A stretch of 57,828 nt of DNA from Anaerolineae bacterium (GTDB lineage Bacteria > Chloroflexota > Anaerolineae > Aggregatilineales > Phototrophicaceae). Where the stretch lies: positions 12,358-70,185 of the forward strand of contig JAHDWN010000032.1 of the NCBI GenBank assembly GCA_023382675.1. Direction: 5' to 3'. The first letter of the stretch is position 1, and the number at the start of each line of letters is the position of its first letter. Made by a program: the position numbers and the translations under genes. Shown in pieces: positions 8,524 to 17,015 of this stretch. Under the pieces are notes generated by a model that did no database searches, was not told the DNA's origin, and saw only the letters and a list, made by a program, of their open reading frames with translations.

Positions 8524-10242
8524 CTAGCTGCCCGAATCATTATTCACATTCGCTAAGGGGAGCCAGAGCGTGAAGGCATTGCCTGTTTGCGCCTGGCTCT
8601 CGATCGTGATCTGCCCGCCGTGCTCGTCCGCAATCCACTGCGCCACATTCAGCCCCACGTTGACGGCGTCGGTATTGTCCACGTCGGGATCGTCGCTGCG
8701 ATAGAACAGATCGAACATGTGCCCCATTTGTTCAGCGCTGAGCAGCGGGCCGTGATCCACCACCGTGATCCATATCATCTGATCTTCTGCGCCCAGTTCG
8801 ACCGTGACCTGCGCGCCGGGCCGACTGTGATCGATGGCGTTCCTGAGCAGCGCCTTCAGGGCTTCACAGATGATGTAGCCATTCCCCCTGATCATCAGCG
8901 GTTCATCGAGCGTGGGTACCACGATCTCGACAGCGCGCTCCTGGTATTTTTGCCGTGTGGTAACCACGCTGGTACCGACCAGCGTGCGTATATCGTGCAG
9001 GTAGTGCGGCGCAGCGGTCAGTTGGAGCGCCAGATTGAAATAATCCAGCTGCTCCACCAGCCGGTCAACGCCACCGCGCAGCAGTTCCAGGCGCTGAAGG
9101 GCGTCCGCGCTCCGCTGATCATGCAGCAGGCGCGCTGCCAGTTGCCGGCTCAACTCGACTTCTGAGATGTGATTTCGGAAAAAGTAGGCGATGATACGGC
9201 CAAAGCGCTGGGCAATGACCGACCGCGCCTGGTTGACGAGCAGCGATTCGATGTGCAGCACACTGTTTTCCTGCGTGAGCGAACGGCGCACAATCGACAT
9301 CAACCCTGTGTGCTGCCCCTGCGAATCATTCAGTGGGATGTTGATCAACGAGCAGGTGATCGTGCGGCCATCGGCAGTGCGATATTGGCTCGTGCTGTAG
9401 ACTGGCCCCGGTTGTTTCATCATCACCTCGAACCCCAGATGCTCGGCTGCGTGGGCATCTGAGGGGGCAAGGAATTCCAGCGCTTTATGACCGATCACTT
9501 CGTGAGCCGGGTAGCCGAACAGCCGCGTCGCCGCCGGATTCCAGGTCTTGACGACTCCATCAGCGTCCCATTCGATGATCGCGTCCGGCATCTGTTCGAT
9601 AAACCGTTGCAGCCGGTTGAATGTTTCGGCATTCCCACTGATCTGAGCGCGCCGGAGAGTGTCGATCCCGGCGCTGCGCTGCCGGTTCAGGTGGTCAAAA
9701 GCGACGGTCAGCGCCAGCATATACCCCTGGAATAAAGCTGAAACGGATGCAACCTCAGCCAGGCCGATATCCGGCAAGAAGAGGGGAATAGAGAGCGTCC
9801 AGAGCACGTTGTACAGCGTCGTGCGGACACCGGCGCGCCAGCCGAACATACTCGTGGTGAGGATAATCGCAGCGCTGGCATAGTTGAGCACACTCAGCAG
9901 CGCCCGTCCACCCAGGAAGACGACCACGAACACAGTCGTAGGCGCAAGCGTGATGATGAAGAGCAAACTTGCAAAGCGGTAATGGCCGCGCCGGGCCAGA
10001 AGGAACTCGACGTAAAATCCCGTCAGAGCGATGATCAGGCTGATCCAGGCCCAGTGCGCGGGCATGATACCGATCAAGTGCGTGGTGACTGCGCCGCAGA
10101 GAACCATGGTGGTAACGACAATCGCAGCAAGCAGGAATCCGGCCACCCGCTGCGCGCGCCGCCGATCATATTCGCTGGCGATGCTGGGCGCGGCGACGGT
10201 CACGCGGTTCCAGAGTGATGTGAGATACGCTGCCGAGAACAC
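8524..10242 (-). CDS. Membrane PAS-domain histidine kinase, non-canonical H-box
   Basis: A sensor protein of about 572 residues. Six hydrophobic helices fill the N-terminal third, then a PAS domain (RLQRFIEQMPDAIIEWDADG onward, with GYPAHEVIGH), a dimerisation region and a HATPase domain (N-box LKALLRNAIDHS, G-box DHGPLLS, late GLNVAQWIADEHGG). The usual HE-x-RTPL phosphoacceptor is not visible, so the phosphorylation site is unclear. A GTG start at 10242 with GGAAAGG seven bases upstream is preferred. A TTG at 10371 extends the frame by 43 residues but lacks a ribosome-binding site. No response regulator is adjacent, so it is an orphan. Confidence 0.8.
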   Translation of the reverse strand: MFSAAYLTSLWNRVTVAAPSIASEYDRRRAQRVAGFLLAAIVVTTMVLCGAVTTHLIGIMPAHWAWISLIIALTGFYVEFLLARRGHYRFASLLFIITLAPTTVFVVVFLGGRALLSVLNYASAAIILTTSMFGWRAGVRTTLYNVLWTLSIPLFLPDIGLAEVASVSALFQGYMLALTVAFDHLNRQRSAGIDTLRRAQISGNAETFNRLQRFIEQMPDAIIEWDADGVVKTWNPAATRLFGYPAHEVIGHKALEFLAPSDAHAAEHLGFEVMMKQPGPVYSTSQYRTADGRTITCSLINIPLNDSQGQHTGLMSIVRRSLTQENSVLHIESLLVNQARSVIAQRFGRIIAYFFRNHISEVELSRQLAARLLHDQRSADALQRLELLRGGVDRLVEQLDYFNLALQLTAAPHYLHDIRTLVGTSVVTTRQKYQERAVEIVVPTLDEPLMIRGNGYIICEALKALLRNAIDHSRPGAQVTVELGAEDQMIWITVVDHGPLLSAEQMGHMFDLFYRSDDPDVDNTDAVNVGLNVAQWIADEHGGQITIESQAQTGNAFTLWLPLANVNNDSGS

Positions 10243-10459
10243 CGCTGGCCTTTCCGTTCCAGGACAGATCGTAACGAGGGAACCATCCCGATTCGATTGT
10301 AGAACCTGAATGTGAGCCGTAAGAATTGCGGATTTGTGAAAAACGTGATATTTGGCGTAACAATCTGACAAGTGTATACGACACTTACGCTGACTTCATG
10401 CGCCTCTCATTGCCTTTCGGTACCCTGGTCAGGGAATGTAACCATAGCGCCAATTGGAC

Positions 10460-10942
10460 ATGATGACAACGCCAGACGCCCCTGCCAACGCCCACATTTT
10501 CGAACACGTCAGCCGCTTCGCCGGCGCGACCGCCGCCGAATGTCGCGCCTTTCACGCCGCGCCGGGGGCCTTTGCCCGGCTGACTCCCCCGCCGATCTTC
10601 GTCCAGGTACATCGCGACAACCTGCGCGATCTGGTCGCGGGCGATGTCGAGTTCACACTCTGGTTCGGGCCGATCCCGGTGCGTTGGCGCGCGCAGCACG
10701 CACCGGGCGTCAACGCCACCTCGTTTGTCGATTATCAGGCGTCCGGCCCGATGGCCTACTGGTATCACGAACACACGATCACTGACGTGCCCGGCGGCGT
10801 CGAGCTGCGCGACCGGCTGACCATTGCTCATAAGCCAGGGCTGAAGGGGGTGCTCACACGCCTGGCCTTTGACGGCCTGCCGCTGCGCCTGCTCTTCATC
10901 TACCGCCACCTGCGCACCCGCCTGGCGCTGCGCCGGGCATAG
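10460..10942 (+). CDS. SRPBCC-superfamily (START/cyclase-like) protein
   Basis: A 160-residue protein with the helix-grip pattern of the SRPBCC superfamily: an N-terminal strand (HIFEHVSRFAGA), a middle block FTLWFGPIPVRWRAQHAPG, the YWYHEHTITDVPGGVELRDRL strand-turn region and a long C-terminal helix. Members bind hydrophobic ligands or act as polyketide cyclases; the ligand here is unknown. Tandem ATG codons at 10460 and 10463 are equally possible starts, and there is no strong ribosome-binding site. It is divergent from the kinase gene. Confidence 0.7.
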   Translation: MMTTPDAPANAHIFEHVSRFAGATAAECRAFHAAPGAFARLTPPPIFVQVHRDNLRDLVAGDVEFTLWFGPIPVRWRAQHAPGVNATSFVDYQASGPMAYWYHEHTITDVPGGVELRDRLTIAHKPGLKGVLTRLAFDGLPLRLLFIYRHLRTRLALRRA

Positions 10943-11036
10943 CGTGTACCTCAACGCTGCGCACCGGCGGCCTCACACCTGAACGGGCGGGCCTGATACA
11001 ATAGGCGCTGTATACCCCAGATGGAAAGCGTACGCG

Positions 11037-11714
11037 ATGTTCAAATCACAAAAGCGCCCGATTGTCGTCCCGCAGGCAGAGCACGCGCGCTTTGCCGGTA
11101 TCCTCGCCAGCCTGTGGGGCAACGCCGATTTCGACCGCCCGACGCTTGATTTCCAGTCGTTCATCAAAGGCGTGACCTTTCACGACCGGGGCTACGGCCA
11201 GCTTGATTATTACCCGCTGGGCGAGGTTGACCGCGAGACGTGGCTCTCGATCCAGCGGCGCGGCATCCTGCTCACTGCCGACGACGCCATCTCGAACGTC
11301 GTCTCGCTCCTGCACATCAAACGGCTGCTGCAAAACAGCGGCACCGCGCAGCCGACCGATGATCTGATCGCGCTGGCGGACGAGCAGATCGCGGAGTCTG
11401 TCAGCAAGAGCGGCCTGGGGCGCGCGGCGTTCGACTGGGCGGATAAAATCACGCGGTGGTGCGACGATGTGGCCTTCGATTTCTCGTTAGAAACGCACGC
11501 CCACCAGTCGCCGCAGGTCTACGCACGCACCGGTTCGCAAGACCTGGTGACGGTGGATTACGACCTGCGCCCGGATGGGGTCATCGCCGTGCGTCCGTGG
11601 CCGTTCCTGGTCGAGTGGTATGCGGGGTTCATCATCGGCTACGAGATCGAAGGCTATCCCGACCGCCTGGAGCCGGTGCTGATGCCATTCCGCCTGACGC
11701 CGTGGGTGGACTAG
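11037..11714 (+). CDS. DUF3891 family protein
   Basis: A 225-residue soluble protein. Recognisable DUF3891 features are an N-terminal QAEHARFAG-x-LASLWG segment, the FHDRGY metal-binding-like motif, and later SLLHIKRL and THAHQSPQVYA. Conserved His and Asp residues suggest an HD-like, metal-dependent fold, but the activity of the family is not established. GGAAAG lies 10 bases ahead of the ATG, and a -10-like TACAAT sits near 10996. It stands alone. Confidence 0.75.
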   Translation: MFKSQKRPIVVPQAEHARFAGILASLWGNADFDRPTLDFQSFIKGVTFHDRGYGQLDYYPLGEVDRETWLSIQRRGILLTADDAISNVVSLLHIKRLLQNSGTAQPTDDLIALADEQIAESVSKSGLGRAAFDWADKITRWCDDVAFDFSLETHAHQSPQVYARTGSQDLVTVDYDLRPDGVIAVRPWPFLVEWYAGFIIGYEIEGYPDRLEPVLMPFRLTPWVD

Positions 11715-11719
11715 CGGTT

Positions 11720-11752
11720 GGCGCTTGGGTATTGGCTTTTGGCTATCGGCGT
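11720..11752. repeat. Heptameric TTGG microrepeat
   Basis: TTGGCGC, TTGGGTA, TTGGCTT, TTGGCTA and TCGGCGT follow one another as five 7-bp units. A reverse-complement version of the same kind is at 38092-38135. Confidence 0.5.
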
Positions 11753-12013
11753 TCAGCCGACGCTGCCGAGCAAGCCGTCGCCACCGGCCCAGATCAGCCC
11801 CAGGCCGGTGAGCAGCACGACCGGCCCGGCCAGGCCGCCCATGAAGCCCACGGCAGCGAGCTGTGCGCTCATCAGCGTTAGCTCCTGCGGCTGGCACGCC
11901 GCGCCCTGGATCAGCCGCCCCAGGGCAAACGTGACCCCTGGCTGGCCGATCCACAGGCCGACGGCGACGATGTGAATGATGGGCAAGATAAGCCGCAATT
12001 CAGCCACAGCCTC
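11753..12013 (-). pseudogene. Truncated membrane protein, possibly DUF2269-like
   Basis: The frame encodes ELRLILPIIHIVAVGLWIGQ, then two further hydrophobic stretches ending LLTGLGLIWAGG and a stop shortly after. An N-terminal helix with an H-I-V-x-x-x-x-W motif is typical of DUF2269-like proteins, normally about 150 residues. Here the C-terminal half is absent, no ATG lies at the proper place (only GTG/TTG candidates near 12000-12010), and the stop lies next to a heptamer repeat. Probably a remnant; a short expressed protein cannot be excluded. Confidence 0.4.
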
Positions 12014-12216
12014 AATCGCCCTTCTCGTGTCGGGCGTCTGCCGCGACGCCAGAGGAGCGTTTTTTTTTAATCGGAATGTGACTGGTCTGCACCGCTCGGT
12101 ACATGTGCGCGCGGCTCCGACTCCTTGGTTTCTCCAATAGGCGCACGCATTCGTGCGCAAAATGAAAGAAGCGCAGCCTGTGCCGCGCTTCTGTCGCTCA
12201 TCCTATGTGGTTTGTG

Positions 12217-12594
12217 TCAGGCGGTAAGCTGGCTGATAGAAAGGATGTTGCCTTCCGTGTCTTTGAACCAGGCGGAGCGCTCACCGCCAAGATCCGCGAT
12301 GCTGTTGATCGTTCTGAGGCCGGGGAAATCATATTCTTCGAAGACGACTCCGGCCTTTTTCAACCGCGCCACTTCCGCATCGACATCTTCGACCAGGAAC
12401 GACATGGCTGTGTTTTGCGCCGTCCCTGCGCTCGGCGTCGCATACATGAAGAACCAACTGCCCCCACATTGGTAAAGGATGCCACCTGCCAGCTCCCGCT
12501 GCGGACTCAGACCCAACTTGTCGCGATAGAACGCCACTGCCCGCCCCAGATCATGCGCGGGTAGTGTCGCCATCGCCGTCGCATTCGTCAACAT
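12217..12594 (-). CDS. VOC-family (glyoxalase-like) protein
   Basis: A 125-residue vicinal-oxygen-chelate protein with two beta-alpha-beta-beta-beta modules. Module 1 has TLPAHDLGRAVAFYRDKLGL. Module 2 has MSFLVEDVDAEVARLKKAGV and ends AWFKDTEGNILSISQ, with the conserved D-x-x-GN turn. Members bind a metal and act in glyoxal detoxification, dioxygenation or antibiotic resistance; which one is not clear. The start is supported by GGAGG six bases upstream of the ATG. Monocistronic. Confidence 0.85.
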   Translation of the reverse strand: MLTNATAMATLPAHDLGRAVAFYRDKLGLSPQRELAGGILYQCGGSWFFMYATPSAGTAQNTAMSFLVEDVDAEVARLKKAGVVFEEYDFPGLRTINSIADLGGERSAWFKDTEGNILSISQLTA

Positions 12595-12682
12595 CTCCCA
12601 CCTCCTTCACTGTCAGACTTTGCCGCACATCCATCATACTCGGATTTTCTTTCGCTGCTGCACTGGCCTCTGCAAGCTGTCG

Positions 12683-12688
12683 TATAAT
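12683..12688 (+). promoter_or_regulatory. -10 element of the GYD-domain gene
   Basis: An exact TATAAT lies 49 bp upstream of the start at 12737. The matching -35 position is poor. AAGGAG lies directly before the start codon. Confidence 0.45.
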
Positions 12689-12736
12689 AGAGGCATCGCC
12701 AACTTAATGCTGTTTGTTAGATAGACAAGGAGTCCG

Positions 12737-13024
12737 ATGATGTCGACTTACATTTTGCTGTCCACATTGACTGACGAGGGCGCTAAGACGATCAAGAATC
12801 ATCCGGGGCGCATCAAAGAAGTGAACGCCGAACTCGAGAAGCTCGGCGTCAAAGTCGTCGCCCAATATGCCACATTGGGCGCGTATGATTTCGTCAATAT
12901 CGTCGAGGCCGCCGACAACCTGACTGTGGCGCGGGTTTCCGCCGAGCTGTCCTCGCGCGGCACGGTGCGCATCACGACCTTGCCCGCCATGAGTGTCGAT
13001 GAGCTGGTGCGCTCACTGAGCTAG
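12737..13024 (+). CDS. GYD-domain protein
   Basis: A 95-residue protein of the GYD family (ferredoxin-like fold), named for the motif seen here as LGAYDFVNIVEA. The N-terminal strand TYILLSTLTDEGAKTIK and the C-terminal T-x-PAMSVDEL are also typical. Function is unknown; relatives are small stand-alone proteins of central-metabolism or stress regulons. The ribosome-binding site AAGGAG precedes ATG-ATG at 12737. The convergent tryptophanase gene ends ten bases downstream. Confidence 0.85.
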   Translation: MMSTYILLSTLTDEGAKTIKNHPGRIKEVNAELEKLGVKVVAQYATLGAYDFVNIVEAADNLTVARVSAELSSRGTVRITTLPAMSVDELVRSLS

Positions 13025-13033
13025 ATCCAGCCA

Positions 13034-14437
13034 TTACCCCACCGGCTCCATACGCACGGTGAAATGGCGCAGCGTGGGCGCTTGCCAGGCGATGCGATAG
13101 CCGGGCACGCGCTCGCGCTGTTCGTTAACGGCGATGGCAACCTCCGCCAGATAATCGACGTGGCTCTGGGTGTAAACACGGCGCGGGAAGGCCAGGCGCA
13201 CGAGTTCCATCGCTGCCGGTTTCTCGCTGCCATCCGGCTGCAGACCGAACATGACGGAGCCGATCTCGACGCCGCGTACGCCGCCGACGACGTAGAGCGC
13301 GTTGTTGAGCGCCCAGGCGGGATACTGCGTAACGGGCACGTGCGGCAGCATCGCCCGCGCGTCGATGTAGAGCGCGTGGCCGCCGGTCGGCTGCACAATC
13401 GGGATGCCGGCAGCGGTCAGCTTTTCGCCCAGGTAGGCAATCGAGCGGATACGATAGCGCAGGTAATCGGGTTCGAGCGCCTCGTACAGCCCCTGCGCGA
13501 CCGCCTCCAGATCATAGCCCGCCATGCCGCCGTAGGTCGGGAAGCCCTCGGTCAGGATTTCGAGATTGCGGCATTGCAGCGCCAGCGCGTCATCGTTGAG
13601 CGCCAGGAAGCCGCCGATGTTGGCCATGCCGTCCTTCTTGGCACTCATGGTGCAGCCATCGGCATAGCTGAACATTTCGCGCGCGATCTCAATCGGCAGC
13701 TTGTCGGCAAAACCCTCCTCGCGCTCGTGGATGAACCAGGCGTTCTCGGCAAAGCGGCAGGCATCCAGGATCAGCGGCAAGCCGTAGCTATGCGCGAGCT
13801 TGCTGGCCGCGCGGATGTTCGCCATGCTCACCGGCTGGCCGCCGCCGGAGTTGTTGGTCACGGTCAGCATGACGAACGGGATGTTATCGACGCCGACCGC
13901 CTCGATGGTCTCGCGCAGGCGGTCGAGATCGATGTTGCCCTTGAACGGGTGGATCGTCTGAGGCTGGCGGCCCTCGGCGATGACGAGGTCGCGGGCTTCC
14001 GCGCGCTGGACTTCGATGTTGGCGCGGGTCGTATCGAAGTGGGTATTGCTCGGCACGATCATGCCGGGGCGGAGCGCCGCCGCGAACAGGATGTGCTCCG
14101 CCGCGCGGCCCTGATGCGTCGGCATGACGTGCTTGAAGCCGGTGATGTCCTTGACGGCAGCCTCGAAGCGGTAGAACGACGCTGCGCCCGCATACGACTC
14201 GTCGCTGGCGATCATGCCCGCCCACTGGCGTGACGACATCGCGCCCGTGCCGCTGTCGGTCAGCAGGTCGATCAACACCTGCTCGGCGCGGAGCAGGAAC
14301 GGGTTGTGCCCGGCGGCGTCGAGCGCGGCGATGCGCTCGGCGGGCGTCGTGAAATGGATCGGCTCGACCGAGCGGATGCGGAACGGCTCGATGATCGTGC
14401 GAAACTGCGGCGGCTCGAAGGCAAACGATGCGCTCAT
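13034..14437 (-). CDS. tnaA: Tryptophanase (beta-eliminating PLP lyase)
   Basis: A 467-residue fold-type I PLP enzyme of the tryptophanase / tyrosine phenol-lyase family, colinear over its length. LLTDSGT, QWAGM, the PTHQGR cofactor loop and the Schiff-base Lys in SAKKDGM (Lys267/268) are all present. The discriminating site reads GVRGVEIG: Val390 and Ile392 replace the Met and Arg of tyrosine phenol-lyase, as in tryptophanases. The predicted reaction is L-tryptophan to indole, pyruvate and ammonia. It starts at the ATG at 14437 after AAAGAGG. No tnaC-like leader or permease gene is adjacent, so regulation is unknown. Confidence 0.88.
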   Translation of the reverse strand: MSASFAFEPPQFRTIIEPFRIRSVEPIHFTTPAERIAALDAAGHNPFLLRAEQVLIDLLTDSGTGAMSSRQWAGMIASDESYAGAASFYRFEAAVKDITGFKHVMPTHQGRAAEHILFAAALRPGMIVPSNTHFDTTRANIEVQRAEARDLVIAEGRQPQTIHPFKGNIDLDRLRETIEAVGVDNIPFVMLTVTNNSGGGQPVSMANIRAASKLAHSYGLPLILDACRFAENAWFIHEREEGFADKLPIEIAREMFSYADGCTMSAKKDGMANIGGFLALNDDALALQCRNLEILTEGFPTYGGMAGYDLEAVAQGLYEALEPDYLRYRIRSIAYLGEKLTAAGIPIVQPTGGHALYIDARAMLPHVPVTQYPAWALNNALYVVGGVRGVEIGSVMFGLQPDGSEKPAAMELVRLAFPRRVYTQSHVDYLAEVAIAVNEQRERVPGYRIAWQAPTLRHFTVRMEPVG

Positions 14438-14542
14438 GAAAAAGCCTCTTTATTCTTGTGGATACATGATGCGCGGGGATTGTAGCGCAGATGCGGGGCG
14501 GGGGAGTCGCGGGCATACATTCTGTGACGCCAACGGCATGTC

Positions 14543-14944
14543 CTACCAGATTGTCTGGATGTCCGATGAGGCGATTTTCGCATCCCGGCTGATGACCGGT
14601 ACATTCAAGTGCAACGCCGTTGCTGCGATGATTCGATCTGGCATGTCGGGTATCTGGACAACACTGATGCGTGACAGCGCACGGGCAACATCGACATTCA
14701 GAATTGCCTCGGTTAACAAGTTGTCAGGATCATTCAGATTGGCTGCGACGAGGCTCAAGCTTTCTGCAGCAATGCGTCTCTTTTCGATGAGGTAGACCAT
14801 CTCGACGAGCGAGATTGATGAGACGGCAACTTGGTTTCCTGAGTCATTGGCGCGGAAAATGAACTCTTTTGCACGCGAAGATAGTCGTGGGTCTCCGTAG
14901 AGATACCAGATGAGCGCATGAGTATCGATGACAGCCGCAAGCAT
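14543..14944 (-). CDS. PIN-domain toxin, VapC-like
   Basis: A 133-residue PIN-domain ribonuclease. Conserved acidic residues lie in AVIDTHALIW (Asp7), in ISLVEMVYL (Glu) and near the C-terminus in MPDRIIAATA and ISRDAKI. Known relatives cleave tRNA or rRNA when released from their antitoxin. Its start codon follows the stop of the upstream antitoxin gene with no gap (TAG-ATG), so the pair is translated together. The order antitoxin-toxin is usual for type II systems. Confidence 0.85.
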   Translation of the reverse strand: MLAAVIDTHALIWYLYGDPRLSSRAKEFIFRANDSGNQVAVSSISLVEMVYLIEKRRIAAESLSLVAANLNDPDNLLTEAILNVDVARALSRISVVQIPDMPDRIIAATALHLNVPVISRDAKIASSDIQTIW

Positions 14945-15190
14945 CTAAATATCCTCACGCGGGAAATTCTTCCACATTTCAGCACGGGCTTCGTCAATTT
15001 CCTCAGCCGAAGGCGCAGAGCCAAACTCCGCCAGTATGCCATACAATGAGCGGCGCTTTGGCGGTTCTTGTGACTGAACATCGTTTTCAAGCGTGGCCGC
15101 TAGGTGCTCAATCAATCGTACCCGTTCGAGCGCCGAAAGTGATTCGGTCAGTTTGATTACCTGCGCCAGCGCGGGCGTGGTTGCGCTCAC
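14945..15190 (-). CDS. Antitoxin partner of the PIN toxin
   Basis: An 81-residue protein starting with GTG at 15190 (GGAGA upstream). An N-terminal helix (VIKLTESLSALERVRLIEHLAATLE) is followed by a charged tail with SAEEIDEARAEMW, as in antitoxins whose C-terminus wraps around the PIN domain. TACAAT (15222-15227 on the minus strand), preceded by TG, looks like an extended -10 promoter just upstream. Identification rests mainly on pairing with the toxin gene. Confidence 0.7.
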   Translation of the reverse strand: MSATTPALAQVIKLTESLSALERVRLIEHLAATLENDVQSQEPPKRRSLYGILAEFGSAPSAEEIDEARAEMWKNFPREDI

Positions 15191-15359
15191 GGTCGTCTCC
15201 CTGCATGTCTATGCTGCGCTTATTGTAGCAAAAGAATGAGTGCCGGCGTTTAATGTCTCCTTAAACGCAAATTGCGCGGCTATTGCTTGCAATTCTGGCG
15301 ATGAGTTGGTCTACTTTGCGTCCCATTCATGCAAAACTTCATCTCAGAGGCAGCATTGT

Positions 15360-16355
15360 ATGATCAACATCTTCATTTCCTATCGTCACGATGATGTCCC
15401 GGAGACTGTACGCAGCCTAGACGACTATCTGTGTGCCCATTTTGATACGGACACCGTCAAGATCGACTATCGCTCGACCGAGCATGACATCAAACAGATG
15501 ATGGATCACGTGCGCACATCCGATGTGCTGCTGGTCGTGATCGGGCGCAACTGGATCAATATTCTGGAAGAAAGACAGAACGATCCCGGCAATGACGACC
15601 ACGTGCGCGATGAAATCTACACCGGTCTGACGACCGACGGCGTGCTCGTGATTCCGGTCATCGTTGACGATCTCAAGAAGCATCATCCCCCGGCACAGAT
15701 GCTGCCCGACGAGATCAAGGCACTCTCCTACAAGAAAGAACATCTCGTGCGCGACGACTCGGCCCACTTCGAGAGTGATATGGCGGCGCTGGTCGCCCGG
15801 ATCAAGGAGCGTCATGCCCGCCATGGCGGCGCACTGCGGGTTGCTGATAAGCTGCCTTCTGAGCTGTTGGAGAACCGGATCGCCAAGGCTAAGCAGCACG
15901 TTCGCATCATGTGCATCTGGTCATCACGCTGGTTCTCGCTGCGCGATTCCTTGCTCAAAGCCCTGCGCGATGGGGCGGTCGTCCAGATCCTGCTGCTTGA
16001 TCCGGCGAACGAGGCGCTCTGCCGGCAACGCGATCGTGACTTGAACGAAGGCGCGGGCTTCACCAAGAGCCATATTGAGCAGAATATTCGGGAGCTGGGG
16101 TCGATTGTCGAACGGGCTGCCTACCTGGGGCTGGATCGCTCGCGCTTTCAGATCAAGCTCTACAGCGCGACGCCGTCACGCGTGCTGTATATGGCCGATG
16201 AAATGGTGCTGATCGGCTCGCACCCGGTCGGCCAGCTTTCAGCCAGCGCGCCGCACACGATTGTCTATGGCGCGAACACCGACCTGTTCCAGAACATGCA
16301 GCAGCACTTCGATAACTTGTGGGAGTCGGATGCGGCGGTCTGGCACCAGACGTAG
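15360..16355 (+). CDS. TIR domain fused to PLD-like domain
   Basis: A 331-residue protein. Residues 1-150 form a TIR domain: IFISYRHDD, DVLLVVIGRNW and VRDEIYTGL. Glu85 of the last motif aligns with the catalytic Glu of NAD-cleaving TIR domains. Residues about 165-330 resemble phospholipase-D-like modules of the DUF5919 type (CIWSSRWFS, DGAVVQILLLDPAN, YMADEMVLIGSHP, HFDNLWES). The HxK motifs of active PLD enzymes are missing, so this part is more likely a sensor or binding domain. The start at 15360 gives the canonical IFISY opening. It sits between a toxin-antitoxin pair and a REP-associated transposase. A phage-defence or cell-death role is inferred. Confidence 0.75.
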   Translation: MINIFISYRHDDVPETVRSLDDYLCAHFDTDTVKIDYRSTEHDIKQMMDHVRTSDVLLVVIGRNWINILEERQNDPGNDDHVRDEIYTGLTTDGVLVIPVIVDDLKKHHPPAQMLPDEIKALSYKKEHLVRDDSAHFESDMAALVARIKERHARHGGALRVADKLPSELLENRIAKAKQHVRIMCIWSSRWFSLRDSLLKALRDGAVVQILLLDPANEALCRQRDRDLNEGAGFTKSHIEQNIRELGSIVERAAYLGLDRSRFQIKLYSATPSRVLYMADEMVLIGSHPVGQLSASAPHTIVYGANTDLFQNMQQHFDNLWESDAAVWHQT

Positions 16356-16402
16356 GACGGCGCTGCGCTGCGATCGGTTGGGGCGGTTGGGTGAGGTTGC
16401 GC

Positions 16403-16570
16403 GCCGACCGGTCAACCGGTCGGCTAGGGTTAATCAAGCATACTCAAGATGCTGTCATACTACGCATATTGACAGTGAATGTAAGAGCAGGTGGAGAACA
16501 ACGGTTAGCATTTTTCCGAAGCGCCTTCAGTGCGCTGGATGCCAGGTAGCCGACGGGTTGACCCGTCGGC
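16403..16570. repeat. Family A inverted pair (BIME-like), left flank of RAYT1
   Basis: The plus-oriented half has hairpin GCCGACCGGT/ACCGGTCGGC (16403-16424) and then AGCAT/ATGCT (within 16432-16453). The minus-oriented half has AGCGC/GCGCT (within 16521-16540) and then GCCGACGGGT/ACCCGTCGGC (16549-16570). GTAG at 16546-16549 forms the foot of the last hairpin. The spacer shares GCAGGTGGAGAACA with the right-flank copy at 17016-17182. The last hairpin ends 7 bp from the transposase stop codon. Confidence 0.8.
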
Positions 16571-16577
16571 GGACGAA

Positions 16578-16997
16578 TCATGCGCCGCCCGTGTCCATAT
16601 TCTCAAGCAGGGCGTACAGATGATTGTTCGCGTGGTGCTCGCGCTGCTTGACGATGTAGTTGATGACGAAGCCCGCCTGTTTCTCGCCAAAGGCGACAAC
16701 GCCGTAGCTCTTTTGCCACGCAAATGTAGTCTCCAGATCCGGGAATGCGCCGTTGACTTCGTGTGACGAGATGCCTTTGACACGTCGCGCCCATTCGGCA
16801 ACCGCTACGCGAGGTGAAATTTGCACCGCGACGTGAACGTGATCCGGCATCGCATAGATTGCGAGTATCGGGCTATGGAGTTCACGAGATTTCTGTTGAA
16901 TGATGTCCTGAATGAGCGCTTGGCGCTGCGCATCAATGACGGCGGCGCGATGCTTCGTCGCCCAGACAACGTGGTAATAGCATTTTGCAAAGGGCAT
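16578..16997 (-). mobile_element. IS200-like Y1 transposase (RAYT1)
   Basis: A 139-residue single-domain HUH transposase. The family opening CYYHVVWATKHR is present. The metal-binding HUH motif is MPDHVHVAVQI (His53, His55) and the nucleophile is Tyr114 in VINYIVKQREHH. Size and motif order fit TnpA of IS200/IS605 and REP-associated tyrosine transposases. No tnpB accompanies it. It lies between two copies of the same hairpin pair, whose GTAG feet point toward the gene from both sides. It could therefore mobilise or have spread the family A elements. The frame looks intact. Confidence 0.88.
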
Positions 16998-17015
16998 TGG
17001 ATTGTCCGCGTGCGC

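Noticed and set aside
13064..14233. 389-residue plus-strand frame opposite tryptophanase
   Set aside because: No recognisable domain and typical antisense composition; the minus-strand enzyme explains the region.
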